From positions 434,001-498,000 of the forward strand of contig CAVTJL010000004.1 of the NCBI GenBank assembly GCA_963735065.1: 64,000 nucleotides of DNA, in the 5' to 3' direction. The notes under the pieces were generated by a model. It saw nothing but the letters and a program-made list of their open reading frames with translations. It was not told the DNA's origin and made no database searches. How positions within the stretch are numbered: the stretch's first letter is position 1; every line of letters starts with the position of its first letter. Positions 41,019-51,600 of this stretch are shown here, piece by piece. This stretch comes from CAVTJL01 sp963735065 (GTDB lineage Bacteria > Pseudomonadota > Alphaproteobacteria > Geminicoccales > Geminicoccaceae). Position numbers and translations under genes: made by a program.

Positions 41019-41415
41019 AGACGGCAAACTCCCTTTCCGGGTCCGGCAGCGCGTTCTCACACCCTCTGCCACCCCGCGTTTTCGATGGCCCATTAGTTAG
41101 TTCATGAATATGGCAGCTCTCTATCCACGCGATGACATTTCATTAACTGCTCGGTATACGAGCCTAAGTCATGGTATGATCGCGTAAAACGAGCATCTCG
41201 GGGTCGGCGTGGGCCGCTGCCGCGGCGAAACTAGCTGATATAGAAGCGTGGGCCGGGGGCGCGGACGGGCGATCGGGAGCGGCGGCCGCCCGCCTTGCCA
41301 CGAGCCCCGGCTGCGACCCGATTGCGCTCCGAGCGCTGTTGACGATGGGGAAAGGCGTGCGGCAAGCTTCGGGCCCTGCGATGGCGCGGGCGGAACTTCC
41401 AGCGAAGGTGCGACG
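41019..41415. other. Divergent intergenic region degP / universal stress protein
   Basis: 397 bp without a gene. An AT-rich patch (about 41090-41195) is the likely promoter zone of degP. It contains the near-palindrome GCTCGGTATACGAGC at 41149-41163. No clear -35/-10 pair or GGAAC-type stress-sigma box could be assigned. Confidence 0.35.
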
Positions 41416-42267
41416 ATGAAGACGATTCTCGCCCATCTCGAGATCAGCCCGCTTCTGGATAGCGTGCTCGAGTGCTCCTATCTGGTCGCGCGCCGGTTCG
41501 AGAGCTACGTCGAGGGCCTGCATATGCGTCCGGGCCAGCCGGACGTCATCGCGGCCGGGGCCGACGGCTTCGTCGCTGCGGCACCCGACCTCGTCGCCGG
41601 CTTCGAGCGGGAGGCAAAGGAGCGGGCCGAGCGCGCACGCACCGTCTTCGAGGAGTTCATGCGGCGGCACGAGCTGCCGCGCGTCGGCGAGGGGAAGGCC
41701 AGCCTCTCGGCCGATTGGCGGATCGAGCTCTCGACGGGACCCTCTGCGATCGGCAGCCTCGGGCGCGTGTTCGATCTGATCGTCGTCGGACGGCCGCTCA
41801 AGGACTCGATAGCGCCCAGCATGGCCGGCCTGGAGGCTGCGCTCTTCGAGGCGGGGCGCCCCGTGCTCGTGGCACCACCCAAGCCGCCGACAACGCTCGG
41901 CGAGAACGTGGTGATAGCGTGGAACTGCAGCACCGAGACCGCGCGCACGGTGGCGTTCGCGATGCCGTTCCTACGCCAGGCCCGCAAGGTCACGGTGCTG
42001 GCGATCGAGCGGAACGCCGTTCCTGGGCCGACCGCCGCCGAGCTCGCGCTCAATCTCCGGCGCAACGGCATCGATACGGATTGGAAGGAGGTCCCTGCCG
42101 GCGATCGTCATGCCGGCCAGGCCATCCTCGACGAGGCCACCGGCCTGGGCGCGGACCTTCTGGTCAAAGGCGCCTACACCCAAAGCCGTCTGCGCCAGAT
42201 GATCTTCGGAGGGGCCACGAGCCACATCCTGGCAGAGACCCAGATGCCCGTGATCATGGCAAACTAG
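41416..42267 (+). CDS. Universal stress protein (tandem UspA domains)
   Basis: 283-aa cytoplasmic protein with two Usp-like halves. The C-terminal half ends LLVKGAYTQSRLRQMIFGGATSHILAET, close to the ATP-binding G-x2-G-x9-G(S/T) signature of UspA. The N-terminal half is degenerate (VFDLIVVGRPLKDS). ATG 41416 follows GAAGGTG; the frame extends upstream to 41248 without support. It is followed 22 bp later by the CopD-like gene. Confidence 0.85.
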   Translation: MKTILAHLEISPLLDSVLECSYLVARRFESYVEGLHMRPGQPDVIAAGADGFVAAAPDLVAGFEREAKERAERARTVFEEFMRRHELPRVGEGKASLSADWRIELSTGPSAIGSLGRVFDLIVVGRPLKDSIAPSMAGLEAALFEAGRPVLVAPPKPPTTLGENVVIAWNCSTETARTVAFAMPFLRQARKVTVLAIERNAVPGPTAAELALNLRRNGIDTDWKEVPAGDRHAGQAILDEATGLGADLLVKGAYTQSRLRQMIFGGATSHILAETQMPVIMAN

Positions 42268-42289
42268 ACGCTCCAGGAGCTGCCTCCTC

Positions 42290-42746
42290 ATGTCCTTAAT
42301 GCTCGCCCTTCACGCTCTGGCCGCCATCTTGTGGGTCGGTGGCATGTTCTTCGCCTATGTGGTTCTGCGCCCGAGCCTGGGCGGCCTGGACGGAGCCGCC
42401 CGCCAGGCCCTCTGGCGAGCCGTGTTCGAGCGGTTCTTTCCCTGGGTGATCGGCTGCGTGGTTGTGCTGCTGGTCAGCGGCTATGTGATGCTGTTCGGGT
42501 ACCTGGGCGGGTTCGCCGGAGCCGGCGTCGCGGTTCACATCATGCACCTGCTCGGCTGGGTCATGTTCCTGCTCTTCTTCCACCTCTACTTCGCACCGTG
42601 GCGTCGCTACCGTCGCGCGCTGGACTCGGGTGACGGCAAGGCCGCAGTCGGCGGCGTTGGGCCAGATAAGGCTCATCGTTGCCGCCAACCTCGGCCTCGG
42701 CATCATCACGGCGGCAATAGGGGCCAGCGGACCCTATTGGCACTAG
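42290..42746 (+). CDS. CopD-like integral membrane protein, frameshifted
   Basis: Four-helix membrane protein (LALHALAAILWVGGMFFAYV; PWVIGCVVVLLVSGYVML; VAVHIMHLLGWVMFLLFFHL). About residue 120 the frame is lost; the expected last helix (QIRLIVAANLGLGIITAAIG, then GASGPYWH and stop at 42744-42746) continues in the +1 frame. One extra base near 42648-42653 explains it. Without correction the frame runs on through unrelated sequence to 42997, overlapping the next gene, which is not credible. CopD-like proteins are heme/copper-associated membrane proteins of uncertain role. Confidence 0.7.
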
Positions 42747-42785
42747 CAGCCGTTCAGACCCGCTGGCTGCCGCCCGTCGAAGCCC

Positions 42786-43775
42786 GTGCATGCCCTAGTC
42801 GCCTCGGTGAAGGGCTTCCTTTTCAGGTCGCCGTCATTGGTTGTGGGCGGCTCGGCTGTCGTCGTCGCGGTGGCGGTCGCGGGGTGGATCTGGTCGAGGA
42901 GCGGCCCCTTAGAGCAGGACATGCCGCTCCCGGGAGCATCACTGACGCCGCCTGTGGCCGATCAGGCCGTCTCCGCCGATCGGCCTGTCTCCAATGAGCA
43001 GCTCGCCGCGGCCATCAAGGAGATCAAGAATCGGCTGCGGCCCGACGAGGTCCAACTCGCCGGTCCTGCCGAGGAGCTCTTGCGCAAGCAGGTCGAGACG
43101 TTGCAGGCAAGCGTCACGCAGCTACGAAGCGAGCTCGACGCCGCCCGCCGGGCGCGTGACAGGCTCCTCGAGGACAATCACCGACTGGCCGCCGCAAACC
43201 GGGCGTTGCAGGCTCGCGCTGCTGCAGGGGAACAGGCGCTTCTCCCCGGCAAGTCGAGGCCCGATCGGCTCGAAGCCGGGTCGGATGCTCTGCCATCAAG
43301 CGATGCAAGCGAGCCCGACCCATCAGCCTCGGCGCCATCCAGCCCGCTCGCGCCGCCCATGCCCACCCAGCTCGTCGCTCAGGATAAGCCGCCCACGAGC
43401 CCGGAAGGACGCCTCCGGATCCTCGTGCGCATGCTCGATGCCGATGTCTCGCGCGACGGATCGCGCCTCACGGTGCCTCTCACCGTCGCGTTCGACCCGG
43501 CGACGGACGAGCTGACCCCGGCCTCAAGCCCGGTCTTGACGAGGTTGGCCGAGCTTGCGCGCCTCTACGGCGCGAAGGCGGTCCATGTGAGCCTCTTCCG
43601 TCCACCCTCGGCGGATCGGGACAAGGCCTCGGCGCTGCTCCAGCGGCATGCGCGCTCCCTATCGGATGCGCTCGCCGCCACCTACGGTGTGGGCGCCGCG
43701 GTGACCGCCACGATCGAGCCGACCCCGGCCGAGCCGCAGACGGCGGGAGCCATCGAGGTCGAGCTCAGGCGCTAG
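42786..43775 (+). CDS. Inner-membrane coiled-coil protein with degenerate OmpA-like C-terminus
   Basis: 329-aa hypothetical protein. One N-terminal TM (LVVGGSAVVVAVAVAGWIW) is followed by a coiled coil (residues ~75-150: EELLRKQVETLQASVTQL, RDRLLEDNHRLAAANRALQ) and a Pro/Ser-rich linker. The C-terminal ~110-residue domain resembles OmpA/MotB peptidoglycan-binding domains in layout (LTVAFDPATDELTPASSPVLTRL; then helices) but lacks the usual NxxLSxxRA pattern. It may tether membrane to wall. GTG 42786 start. It follows the CopD-like gene by 39 bp. Confidence 0.7.
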   Translation: MHALVASVKGFLFRSPSLVVGGSAVVVAVAVAGWIWSRSGPLEQDMPLPGASLTPPVADQAVSADRPVSNEQLAAAIKEIKNRLRPDEVQLAGPAEELLRKQVETLQASVTQLRSELDAARRARDRLLEDNHRLAAANRALQARAAAGEQALLPGKSRPDRLEAGSDALPSSDASEPDPSASAPSSPLAPPMPTQLVAQDKPPTSPEGRLRILVRMLDADVSRDGSRLTVPLTVAFDPATDELTPASSPVLTRLAELARLYGAKAVHVSLFRPPSADRDKASALLQRHARSLSDALAATYGVGAAVTATIEPTPAEPQTAGAIEVELRR

Positions 43776-43873
43776 GGGACGCCGGCGGTCGGCCACCTCC
43801 TGTCGCCGCTGCCTACAGGGATCCGACCTGGCGGGCTCGCGGCCGCGGGGTGGAAACGTTCAGGTCAACAGGC

Positions 43874-45544
43874 ATGGGGCAAGGCATGCGGCCCGATCGG
43901 GAGTTCGACTATGTGATCGTCGGCGCGGGCTCTGCGGGGTGCGTGCTGGCGAGCCGGCTCAGCGCCGACCCCTCGCTCCGTGTGCTCCTGCTCGAGGCGG
44001 GCCCGCCGGATCGCGGCTGGAGAATCCATATGCCGGCCGCGCTGACCTACAATATCGGCCGCCCGGGCGTGGACTGGTGCTACCGGACAGAGCCGCAGGC
44101 GCAGATGGACGGCCGACGCCTGCTTTGGCCGCGCGGCAAGGTCCTGGGCGGCTCCTCCTCGCTCAACGCCATGGTCTACATCCGCGGCCATGCTCTCGAT
44201 CTCGACCGCTGGGCCGAGGAGGGAGCGGACGGCTGGTCGTATGCCCAGTGTCTTCCCTATTACCGCAAGGCAGAGACCTTCTCCTTGGGGGCAGATGAGT
44301 ACAGGGGCGGTGAGGGGCCGCTCAGGGTATCGCGCGGCACGACGCCCAACCCGCTCTTCGATGCCTGGATCGAGGCCGGCCGGCAGGCGGGCTACCCGTT
44401 CACCGCCGACATGAACGGGTTCCAGCAGGAAGGCATGGGGCGGATGGACATGACCATCCACCGCGGACGTCGCTGGAGTGCCGCACGCGCCTATCTGCGC
44501 CCGGCCCGCCACCGGCCCAACCTCGTGATCGCGACGCGCGCGCTGGTCACGCGTGTCCTGCTCGAGGGCCGCCGGGCCGTCGGCGCCGAATATGTCGAGA
44601 ACCACGACGTCAAGACGGTCCGCGCGACGCGCGAGGTGATCCTCGCCGGCGGCGCCATCAACTCACCCCAGGTGCTGATGCTCTCGGGCATCGGCCCCGC
44701 CGACGCCCTGCGCGCCTGTGGTCTCGAAGTCCGCCACGACCTGCCGGGCGTCGGCGCCAACCTCCAAGATCACCTCGAGCTCTACGTCCAGCAGGCATGC
44801 CAGCTGCCGGTGACCCTGCTGAAGGCGATGCGGCCGCTGAACATGGTGCCGATCGGCCTTCGCTGGTTCCTGTTCCACGACGGCCTTGCGGCGAGCACGC
44901 ATCTCGAGGCCGGTGGCTTCATCCGCTCGGGGCCGGGCGTGCCGCATCCCGACATCCAGTACCACTTCCTCCCGGCGCTGGTCTCCGACCATGGGCGGGC
45001 CAAGGGTGATGTGCATGCCTATCAGGCCCATGTCGGCCCCATGCGCCCGGCGAGCCGCGGCTGGCTGAGGCTGCGCTCGGCCGACCCGCGCGACGCGCCC
45101 GTCATCGAGCCCAACTATCTGGCCGAGGAGCGCGATCGGGCCGAGATGCGGGCCTGCGTGCGCCTGACCCGCGAGATCTTCGCGCAGAAGGCGTTCGAGC
45201 CCTATCGCGGCCGTGAGCTGGCCCCGGGGCCCGACGTCTCGAGCGACGAGGCGATCGACGCCTTCGTCCGCGCCAAGGCCGAGAGCGCCTACCATCCCTC
45301 CTGCACCTGTCGCATGGGGCGTGACGCCCTGGCCGTGGTCGACTCCGCCTGCCGGGTGCGGGGTGTCGATGGCTTGCGGGTGGTCGATGCCTCCATCATG
45401 CCCAGCATCGTCTCAGGCAACCTCAACGCGACGACCATCATGATAGGCGAGAAGGCGGCCGACCTGATCCTCGGCCGCCCGCCACTGCCGAGCGCCGATG
45501 TTGCAGTCTACGAGGCGCCCGGCTGGCGCCATCGCCAGCGCTGA
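43874..45544 (+). CDS. betA: Choline dehydrogenase / GMC oxidoreductase
   Basis: 556-aa GMC flavoprotein. FAD-binding VIVGAGSAGCVLASRLSADP, LWPRGKVLGGSSSLNAMVYIRG, GAINSPQVLMLSGIGPAD and the catalytic region AYHPSCTCRMG plus SGNLNATTIMIGEKAADLI are all typical of BetA. It oxidises choline to betaine aldehyde. It directly precedes choline ABC transporter genes, which supports choline as substrate. The start is uncertain: ATG 43874, ATG 43886 or GTG 43850 all precede REFDYVIVG. No betB or betI is in view. Confidence 0.9.
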   Translation: MGQGMRPDREFDYVIVGAGSAGCVLASRLSADPSLRVLLLEAGPPDRGWRIHMPAALTYNIGRPGVDWCYRTEPQAQMDGRRLLWPRGKVLGGSSSLNAMVYIRGHALDLDRWAEEGADGWSYAQCLPYYRKAETFSLGADEYRGGEGPLRVSRGTTPNPLFDAWIEAGRQAGYPFTADMNGFQQEGMGRMDMTIHRGRRWSAARAYLRPARHRPNLVIATRALVTRVLLEGRRAVGAEYVENHDVKTVRATREVILAGGAINSPQVLMLSGIGPADALRACGLEVRHDLPGVGANLQDHLELYVQQACQLPVTLLKAMRPLNMVPIGLRWFLFHDGLAASTHLEAGGFIRSGPGVPHPDIQYHFLPALVSDHGRAKGDVHAYQAHVGPMRPASRGWLRLRSADPRDAPVIEPNYLAEERDRAEMRACVRLTREIFAQKAFEPYRGRELAPGPDVSSDEAIDAFVRAKAESAYHPSCTCRMGRDALAVVDSACRVRGVDGLRVVDASIMPSIVSGNLNATTIMIGEKAADLILGRPPLPSADVAVYEAPGWRHRQR

Positions 45545-45611
45545 CGAAGCTTGCCCCAGACGCGGATGGGGCTACGCTCGTGCGCGCCACTGATGGATGG
45601 GGAGGTCGTCG

Positions 45612-46551
45612 ATGCGCTGGACTGGGCTTGCTCTCGGAGCCGTGCTTCTCGGCGCTGCAGGCAGCGCCGTGGCTTCCGTCCCTCCCGCCTGCGAGACTGT
45701 CCGCTTCTCGGATGTCGGCTGGACGGACATCACGGCGACCACGGCCACGACCTCGCTCGTCCTGGATGGCTCTGGGCTACAAGACCAAGACCGACATCCT
45801 GGCAGTGCCGGTGACCTACGAGAGCCTCAAGAACAAGGATATCGACGTCTTCCTCGGCAACTGGATGCCGACGATGGCATCGATCATCGGGCCGTACGAG
45901 AAGGCCAAGCAGGTCGACGTCGTGCGCGCCAATCTCGAGGGGGCCAAGTACACGCTGGCCGTGCCGGCCTATCTGGCCAAGGAGGGTCTCAAGAGCTTCG
46001 CCGACATCGCCAAGTTCAAGGACCAGCTCGGCGGCAAGATCTATGGTATCGAGCCGGGCAATGACGGCAACAAGCTCATCCAGGAGATGATCGACAAGAA
46101 CGCCTTCGGCCTCAAGGGCTTCGACCTGGTGGAGAGCTCGGAGCAGGGCATGCTGGCCGAGGTCGCCCGCAAGGTACGCAGCAAGGCGGCGATCGTCTTT
46201 CTCGGGTGGGAGCCGCACCCGATGAACACGAACTTCGACATGACCTATCTCTCGGGCGGCGACGACTGGTTCGGCCCGAACTATGGGGGTGCCACGGTCT
46301 ACACCAACGTGCGAGCGGGGTACGTCCAGGCCTGCCCGAACGTCGGCAAGCTCCTGCAGAATCTCGTCTTCAGCCTGAAAATGGAGAACGAGATCATGAA
46401 GGCCATCCTGGACGACGGAAAGGATCCGAGCGCGGCGGCCCACGCCTGGCTGAAAGCGCATCCCCAGGTGCTCGACGGCTGGCTCGCCGGCGTGACGACG
46501 GTCGACGGCAAGGACGGGCTTGCGGCCGTCAAGGCGTCGCTGGGCCTGTGA
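45612..46551 (+). CDS. choX: Choline/betaine ABC transporter substrate-binding protein (ChoX-like), frameshifted
   Basis: Periplasmic OpuAC-type binding protein. The signal peptide (RWTGLALGAVLLGAAGSAVA) and CETVRFSDVGWTDITATTAT open one frame from ATG 45612, which has GGGGAGG six bases upstream. After LVLDG the family sequence (LGYKTKTDILAVPVTYESL onward) continues in the next frame to 46551. A single extra base near 45771 (ggctctgggc for ggcctgggc) accounts for this. Ligand-region motifs DVFLGNWMPTM and ANLEGAKYTLAVP and the C-terminal AHAWLKAHPQVLDGWL are intact. Either the base is a consensus error or the transporter has lost its receptor. Confidence 0.85.
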
Positions 46552-46579
46552 CGAGCCCTGATCGCGTGCCGTCCAGCCC

Positions 46580-47431
46580 ATGACCGACTGGCTCACCGAG
46601 CATCCGCTCCCGATCGGTCGCCTGATCAAGCTGCTGGTCGACTATCTCAACGACCATGCGGCTTGGCTCTTCGATCTCATCTCCTTCGCCATCGGCACCG
46701 TGGTCGATGGGCTGGTCTCGATCCTTGCCGCTGTGCCGCCCCTTCTGCTGCTGCTGGCCTTCGTTGCCGGGGGCTATCTCCTGCAGCGCTCCTGGAAGAT
46801 CGCGCTCCTCATCGCGGCTGCCGGCCTGCTGATCATCAATCTCGGCTACTGGCCGGAGACGATGGAGACGCTGGCGCTCGTTCTCTTCGCGACCGTGATC
46901 TGCATGGCCGTCGGCGTTCCGGCGGGGATCGCAGCCGCGCATCGGCCGCGGCTGTTCGCCGTTCTGAGGCCGATGCTCGATCTCATGCAGACGATCCCGA
47001 CCTTCGTCTATCTCATTCCAACACTGATCCTCTTCGGTCTCGGCATGGTGCCGGGGCTGATCTCGACGGTGATCTTCGCGCTGCCCGCTCCGATCCGTCT
47101 CACCCATCTCGGCATCACCTCGGTGCCCCGCCCGCTCATCGAGGCAGGCGAGGCATTCGGAGCGACGCCTCGCCAGCTTCTGCTCAAGATCGAGCTGCCG
47201 CATGCCGCGCCCACCATCATGGCCGGCCTCACCCAGTGCATCATGCTGTCCCTGTCCATGGTAGTGATCGCCGCCCTCGTCGGCGCCGGCGGTCTCGGCA
47301 AGCCGGTCGTGCGTGCGCTCAACACGGTCAACATCGGGATGGGCTTCGAGGCAGGCCTGGCGATCGTGCTCTTGGCCATCATCCTCGATCGTGTCTGCCG
47401 GCCGCGCGAGGCGCGGGGCCGCCGTGGCTGA
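46580..47431 (+). CDS. choW: Choline/betaine ABC transporter permease (ChoW-like)
   Basis: 283-aa permease with six TM helices. MetI/ProW-type core: DLMQTIPTFVYLIPTLILFG, then EAGEAFGATPRQLLLKIELPHAAPTIMAG, the EAA loop that contacts the ATPase. The C-terminus overlaps the ATPase gene by 8 bp. It follows the binding-protein gene by 28 bp, giving the usual choX-choW-choV order. Confidence 0.92.
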   Translation: MTDWLTEHPLPIGRLIKLLVDYLNDHAAWLFDLISFAIGTVVDGLVSILAAVPPLLLLLAFVAGGYLLQRSWKIALLIAAAGLLIINLGYWPETMETLALVLFATVICMAVGVPAGIAAAHRPRLFAVLRPMLDLMQTIPTFVYLIPTLILFGLGMVPGLISTVIFALPAPIRLTHLGITSVPRPLIEAGEAFGATPRQLLLKIELPHAAPTIMAGLTQCIMLSLSMVVIAALVGAGGLGKPVVRALNTVNIGMGFEAGLAIVLLAIILDRVCRPREARGRRG

Positions 47432-48632
47432 GCGGCCAGCCGTCGCCTTCGACGCGGTCGATATCGTCTTCGGCTCGAGGCCCGAGCAGGCGTTGCCGCT
47501 CATTGACCAGGGCCGCTCGCGCGAGGAGATCCTCGAGGCCACGGGCCAGATCCTCGGCGTCGCCGGCGCCAGCCTCGAGATCGCGCCTGGCCATATCTGT
47601 GTGCTGATGGGCCTGTCCGGCTCGGGCAAGTCGACGCTGTTGCGGGCCGTCAACGGCCTCAACAAGGTGGCGCGCGGGCGTGTCCTGGTCGCGGACGGCG
47701 ACCGCGATGTCGATGTCACCCGCTGCGATCGGGCGACGCTCCGGCGCCTGCGCACGACCCGTATCGCGATGGTCTTCCAGCAGTTCGGCCTGCTGCCCTG
47801 GCGGACGGTTGCCGAGAATGTCGGCTTCGGCCTCGAGGTCCGAGGCGTGCCGAAGCGCCAGCGGGATCGAGTCGTCGAGGAGAGGCTGGCCCTGGTCCAC
47901 CTCGACGCCTGGGCCCAAAAGCGCGTCGACGAGCTCTCCGGCGGTATGCAGCAGCGGGTGGGCCTGGCGCGGGCGCTTGCGACGGACGCCGACATCCTCT
48001 TGATGGACGAGCCCTTCTCGGCCCTGGATCCGCTCATTCGCGTCCGGCTCCAGGACGAGCTTGTCGAGCTTCAGCACCGCCTCGGCAAGACGATCGTGTT
48101 CGTCAGCCACGACCTCGAGGAGGCGCTCAAGCTGGGCTCGACCATCGCTATCATGGAGGGCGGCCGCATCATCCAGGCGGGACCGCCCGAGGCCATCGTG
48201 ACCCAGCCCGCCACGGATTATGTGCGCGACTTCGTCTCCCACGTGAATCCTCTTTCCGTGCTGACGCTGTCGACCGTGCTTACACCCGCGGCGGGTCTCG
48301 AGCCCGACGGCGTCCCGGGTGAGCGGCTCTGGATCGACCGGCGCACGCGCCTGCGCGCCGAGCTCACTGTCAGGGGTGGGGTTCGGCGTGTCGTGGGGGA
48401 TGGGCTGCAGCTTCGCCTGATCCGTGAGCTCGAAGGCAACGAGGTGATGCCGCCGCCGTGCGACACCATGCTTGTGGCACCACCCGAGGCGCCGGTACGC
48501 CTTGCGGTCGAGGCGATCCGCGTGACGGGTTGGCCCGTCTGCGTGGTGGACGGTGACGGGCAGCTCCTGGGCCGCGTTGGGGTAGATGAGATTCTCGGCT
48601 GTCTAGGCGGGCGTCACAGCCAGCGCGGCTAG
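47424..48632 (+). CDS. choV: Choline/betaine ABC transporter ATP-binding protein (ChoV-like)
   Basis: 402-aa ATPase of the ProV/OpuAA type. Walker A GLSGSGKST, Q-loop FQQFGLLPW, signature LSGGMQQRVGLARAL, Walker B DILLMDEPFSALDP, switch His VSHDLEEAL. The C-terminal ~120 residues form a regulatory region where this family has CBS-like repeats; here it looks shortened or divergent. GTG 47424 (VAERPAVAFDAVDIVFG) is chosen since it overlaps the permease stop by 8 bp and gives the usual N-terminus. Confidence 0.9.
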   Translation: MAERPAVAFDAVDIVFGSRPEQALPLIDQGRSREEILEATGQILGVAGASLEIAPGHICVLMGLSGSGKSTLLRAVNGLNKVARGRVLVADGDRDVDVTRCDRATLRRLRTTRIAMVFQQFGLLPWRTVAENVGFGLEVRGVPKRQRDRVVEERLALVHLDAWAQKRVDELSGGMQQRVGLARALATDADILLMDEPFSALDPLIRVRLQDELVELQHRLGKTIVFVSHDLEEALKLGSTIAIMEGGRIIQAGPPEAIVTQPATDYVRDFVSHVNPLSVLTLSTVLTPAAGLEPDGVPGERLWIDRRTRLRAELTVRGGVRRVVGDGLQLRLIRELEGNEVMPPPCDTMLVAPPEAPVRLAVEAIRVTGWPVCVVDGDGQLLGRVGVDEILGCLGGRHSQRG

Positions 48633-48694
48633 CTCGTCCATGGCAGTCACCGCAGTGTGCACAAGCCACGCCGCGGGCCATGGCCGCCGAGCGC

Positions 48695-51600
48695 TTACGC
48701 GGCCAGCGCCGCCAGCAGCTCGGATGCGCTGTTGCGGCGTGGCCGCCAGAGGTCGCGCCTTATCGCCTCCTGGAAGCGGGCGGCCGTCTCGCGCAGGGCC
48801 GCGGGGTTGTGCGCCTGCATGAAGTCGCGAACCTTCTCGTCGGCGAGGTAGGCGTCGAACAGCGCGTCGAAGTGGTGATTGTCGACCACCCGCGCGGTGG
48901 CGGCGAAGGCGAAGAGATAGTCGACCGTCGCGGCGATCTCGAAGGCGCCCTTGTATCCGTGGCGCATCACGCCGGCGATCCACTTGGGATTGGCCGCACG
49001 GCCCCGGACGACCCTGCCGATCTCGTGGCGGAGCGTCCGCACGCGCGGGCTCTCGGGCCGGGCATGGTCGTTGTGGAAGACCTCCGGCTGCCGGCCCGAG
49101 GCGACGCGCACGGCCGCCGTCAAGCCGCCCTCGAACTGGTAATAGTCGTCGCTATCAAGGAGATCGTGCTCACGATTGTCCTGATTGTGGAGGATGAGCT
49201 CGACGGCCGAGAGCCGCCGCTCCAACGCTTCCTCTGCGCCCAGCCCGGCGAGGTCCCGGCCGTAGGCGAAGCTCCCCCACGAGCGATAGGCCGCTGCGAG
49301 GTCGGTCTCGTCCTCCCAGCCGCCCTCGTCGATCATGGCCTGCAGCCCGGCCCCGTAGGCACCCGGCATCGAGCCGAAGATGCGGGTCGTCGCCCTGCGC
49401 TCGGCCTCGGTCTCGGCGAGGCCTTCCGCGCGCAGCTGAGCCGCATAGTCTCCGGCCGTCGCAGCGAGCGGGTTCATCTCGGCCGGCTCGTCGAGCCTCG
49501 CCACGGCGCGGACCGCGTCGTCGAGCAGCTCGATCTGGGTCGGGAAGGCATCGCGGAAGAAGCCAGAGATGCGGAAGGTCACGTCGACTCGTGGGCGGGC
49601 CAGAACCTCGAGCGGCAGGACCTCGATACCCGTCACCCGATGAGAGTGTGCGTCCCAGACGGGGCGACAGCCGAGAAGCGCCAGCGCCTGGGCGAGGTCA
49701 TCGCCGCCGGTCCGCATGCAGGAGGTTCCCCAAGCCGAGAGAGCGACCTCGCGCGGCCAGGTGCCATGCAGCTGGAGATAGTGCTCGACCACAAGGGCTG
49801 CCGACCGCCACCCGAGATGCCACGCGGCGGGCGTCGGCACCGCCCGGGTGTCGAGCGAGTGGAAATTGCGGCCGGTCGGTAGGACATCGGGCCTGCCGCG
49901 CGTCGGCGCGCCGCTGGGCCCGGCCTCGATGAACCTGCCGTCCAGACCTTTCAGCAGAGCCCGGATCTCGGCTGGCCCCGAAACACCGATCGCCGGTCGT
50001 AGCCGCTGCTCGATCTCGTCCAGCACAGCGGCCGTCCGCTCCCAAGCCGGGTCGGGCCTTCGCTCGCCGCCCACCAGCCGGTGGGAGAGGACCTCAAGGC
50101 GCTCGATGGTGTCGCCAGCGGTTCTCCAAAGATCCGGCAAGGCGTCGGCCAGCTCTGGCGGCCTGCTCCCGCTCCAGCCTGCCGCCGGGTCGGCATCGAG
50201 TGGGTCGAAGCCCTCGAGCCCGAGATCCCGCGCTAGGGCGCGCTGGAGCGATGCCGTGCTGCCTTCGTTCGGCCCGCGCGGCACGCGGGCGAGGGCCACC
50301 AGGAGATCGGTCAGCTGCTCACCCGTCGGGCTGCTTCCGAGGATGTGCAGGCCGTCTCGGATCTGCAGCTCCTTGATGTCGCAGAGATGCGCGTCGAGCG
50401 TGGCCAACCGGTCAGTCAAGGGTGCTGTCTCGTCGATCCCCAGATCCGCATCGAGGCCGAGCGAGGCGGCGCGATCCAGGATCTCACCGGTCAGGTGGTC
50501 GAGGCGACGCGGATCGAGGCGCTGGGCCGTCGCGTACTCGTCGAGAAGCTGCTCCAGCTCGCGGAGCGCGCCATAGCTCTCGGCGCGGGTGAGCGGCGGT
50601 GTCAGGTGATCCACGATCACGGCACTCGTCCGCCGCTTTGCCTGCGTGCCCTCGCCCGGATCGTTGACGATGAACGGGTAGAGATGGGGCAGGGGCCCCA
50701 ACACCGCCTCGGGCCAGCAGCCGGCGGAGAGAGCCAAGGCCTTGCCCGGCAGCCATTCGAGATTGCCGTGCTTGCCCAGATGCACGATCGCATGCAGCCG
50801 GAGCTCGTGACGCAGCCAGAGATAGAAGGCCAGATAGCCGTGCGGGGGCACGAGATCCGGCGCGTGGTAGGTGCGCTTCGGGTCGACATGGTAGCCGCGC
50901 GCCGGCTGTAGCCCGACCATCACGTTGCCGAGCGGCAGGAGGGCCAGGACGAAGCGCCCGTCCTGGACGTGCGGGTCCTGATCGGGCTGCCCCCATCGCT
51001 CCCCGACAGCCCGCTGCAGCTCCGCCGGCAGGGTCCGCAGGAGCTCGCTGTAGCGGGCGAGGGATAGCGTGACGCGTTGCAGACGCTCGTGTCTTCCAGC
51101 GAGCTCGTTGGTGACGCCCTTGGACAGCTCGGCCATCAGGGCATCCGCGTCGGCGGGAAGGTCGGCCACCTTGTAGCCGCCCTCGCGCATCGCCCGCAGG
51201 ACTGCGACCGTGCTCGCCGGCGTGTCGAGGCCCACACCGTTTGCGAGACGGCCATCGCGCGCGGGATAGTTCGGCAGGATGATGGCAACTCGCCGCTCGC
51301 CCACCGGGGTCGCCTGCAGGCGCGTCCAGGCCGCAGCCAGATCGGCCGTGAAGGCGACCCGGTCGGGAACTGGCCGATGGCGGACGAGGTCGACCTCGGT
51401 GAGCGGGCACCGCTCACCCACGGACTTGAAGGACACCGCGCGCGCGAGCACCCGGCCGTCGATCTCGGGCAGGGCCACGCTCATCGCGAGGTCCCGCGGC
51501 GCGAGGCCCGTCATCCCGTCCTGCCACGCCTCGAGACCGCCGCTCGCCAGCACGACCTGGAGGATCGGCACGTCCGGCAGGCGCAGGGGATCGGTCTCGG

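Noticed and set aside
42640..42997. Uninterrupted reading of the CopD-like gene to 42997
   Set aside because: The extra tail has no membrane or domain features and overlaps the next gene by over 200 bp, while the family's true C-terminus is present one frame over.
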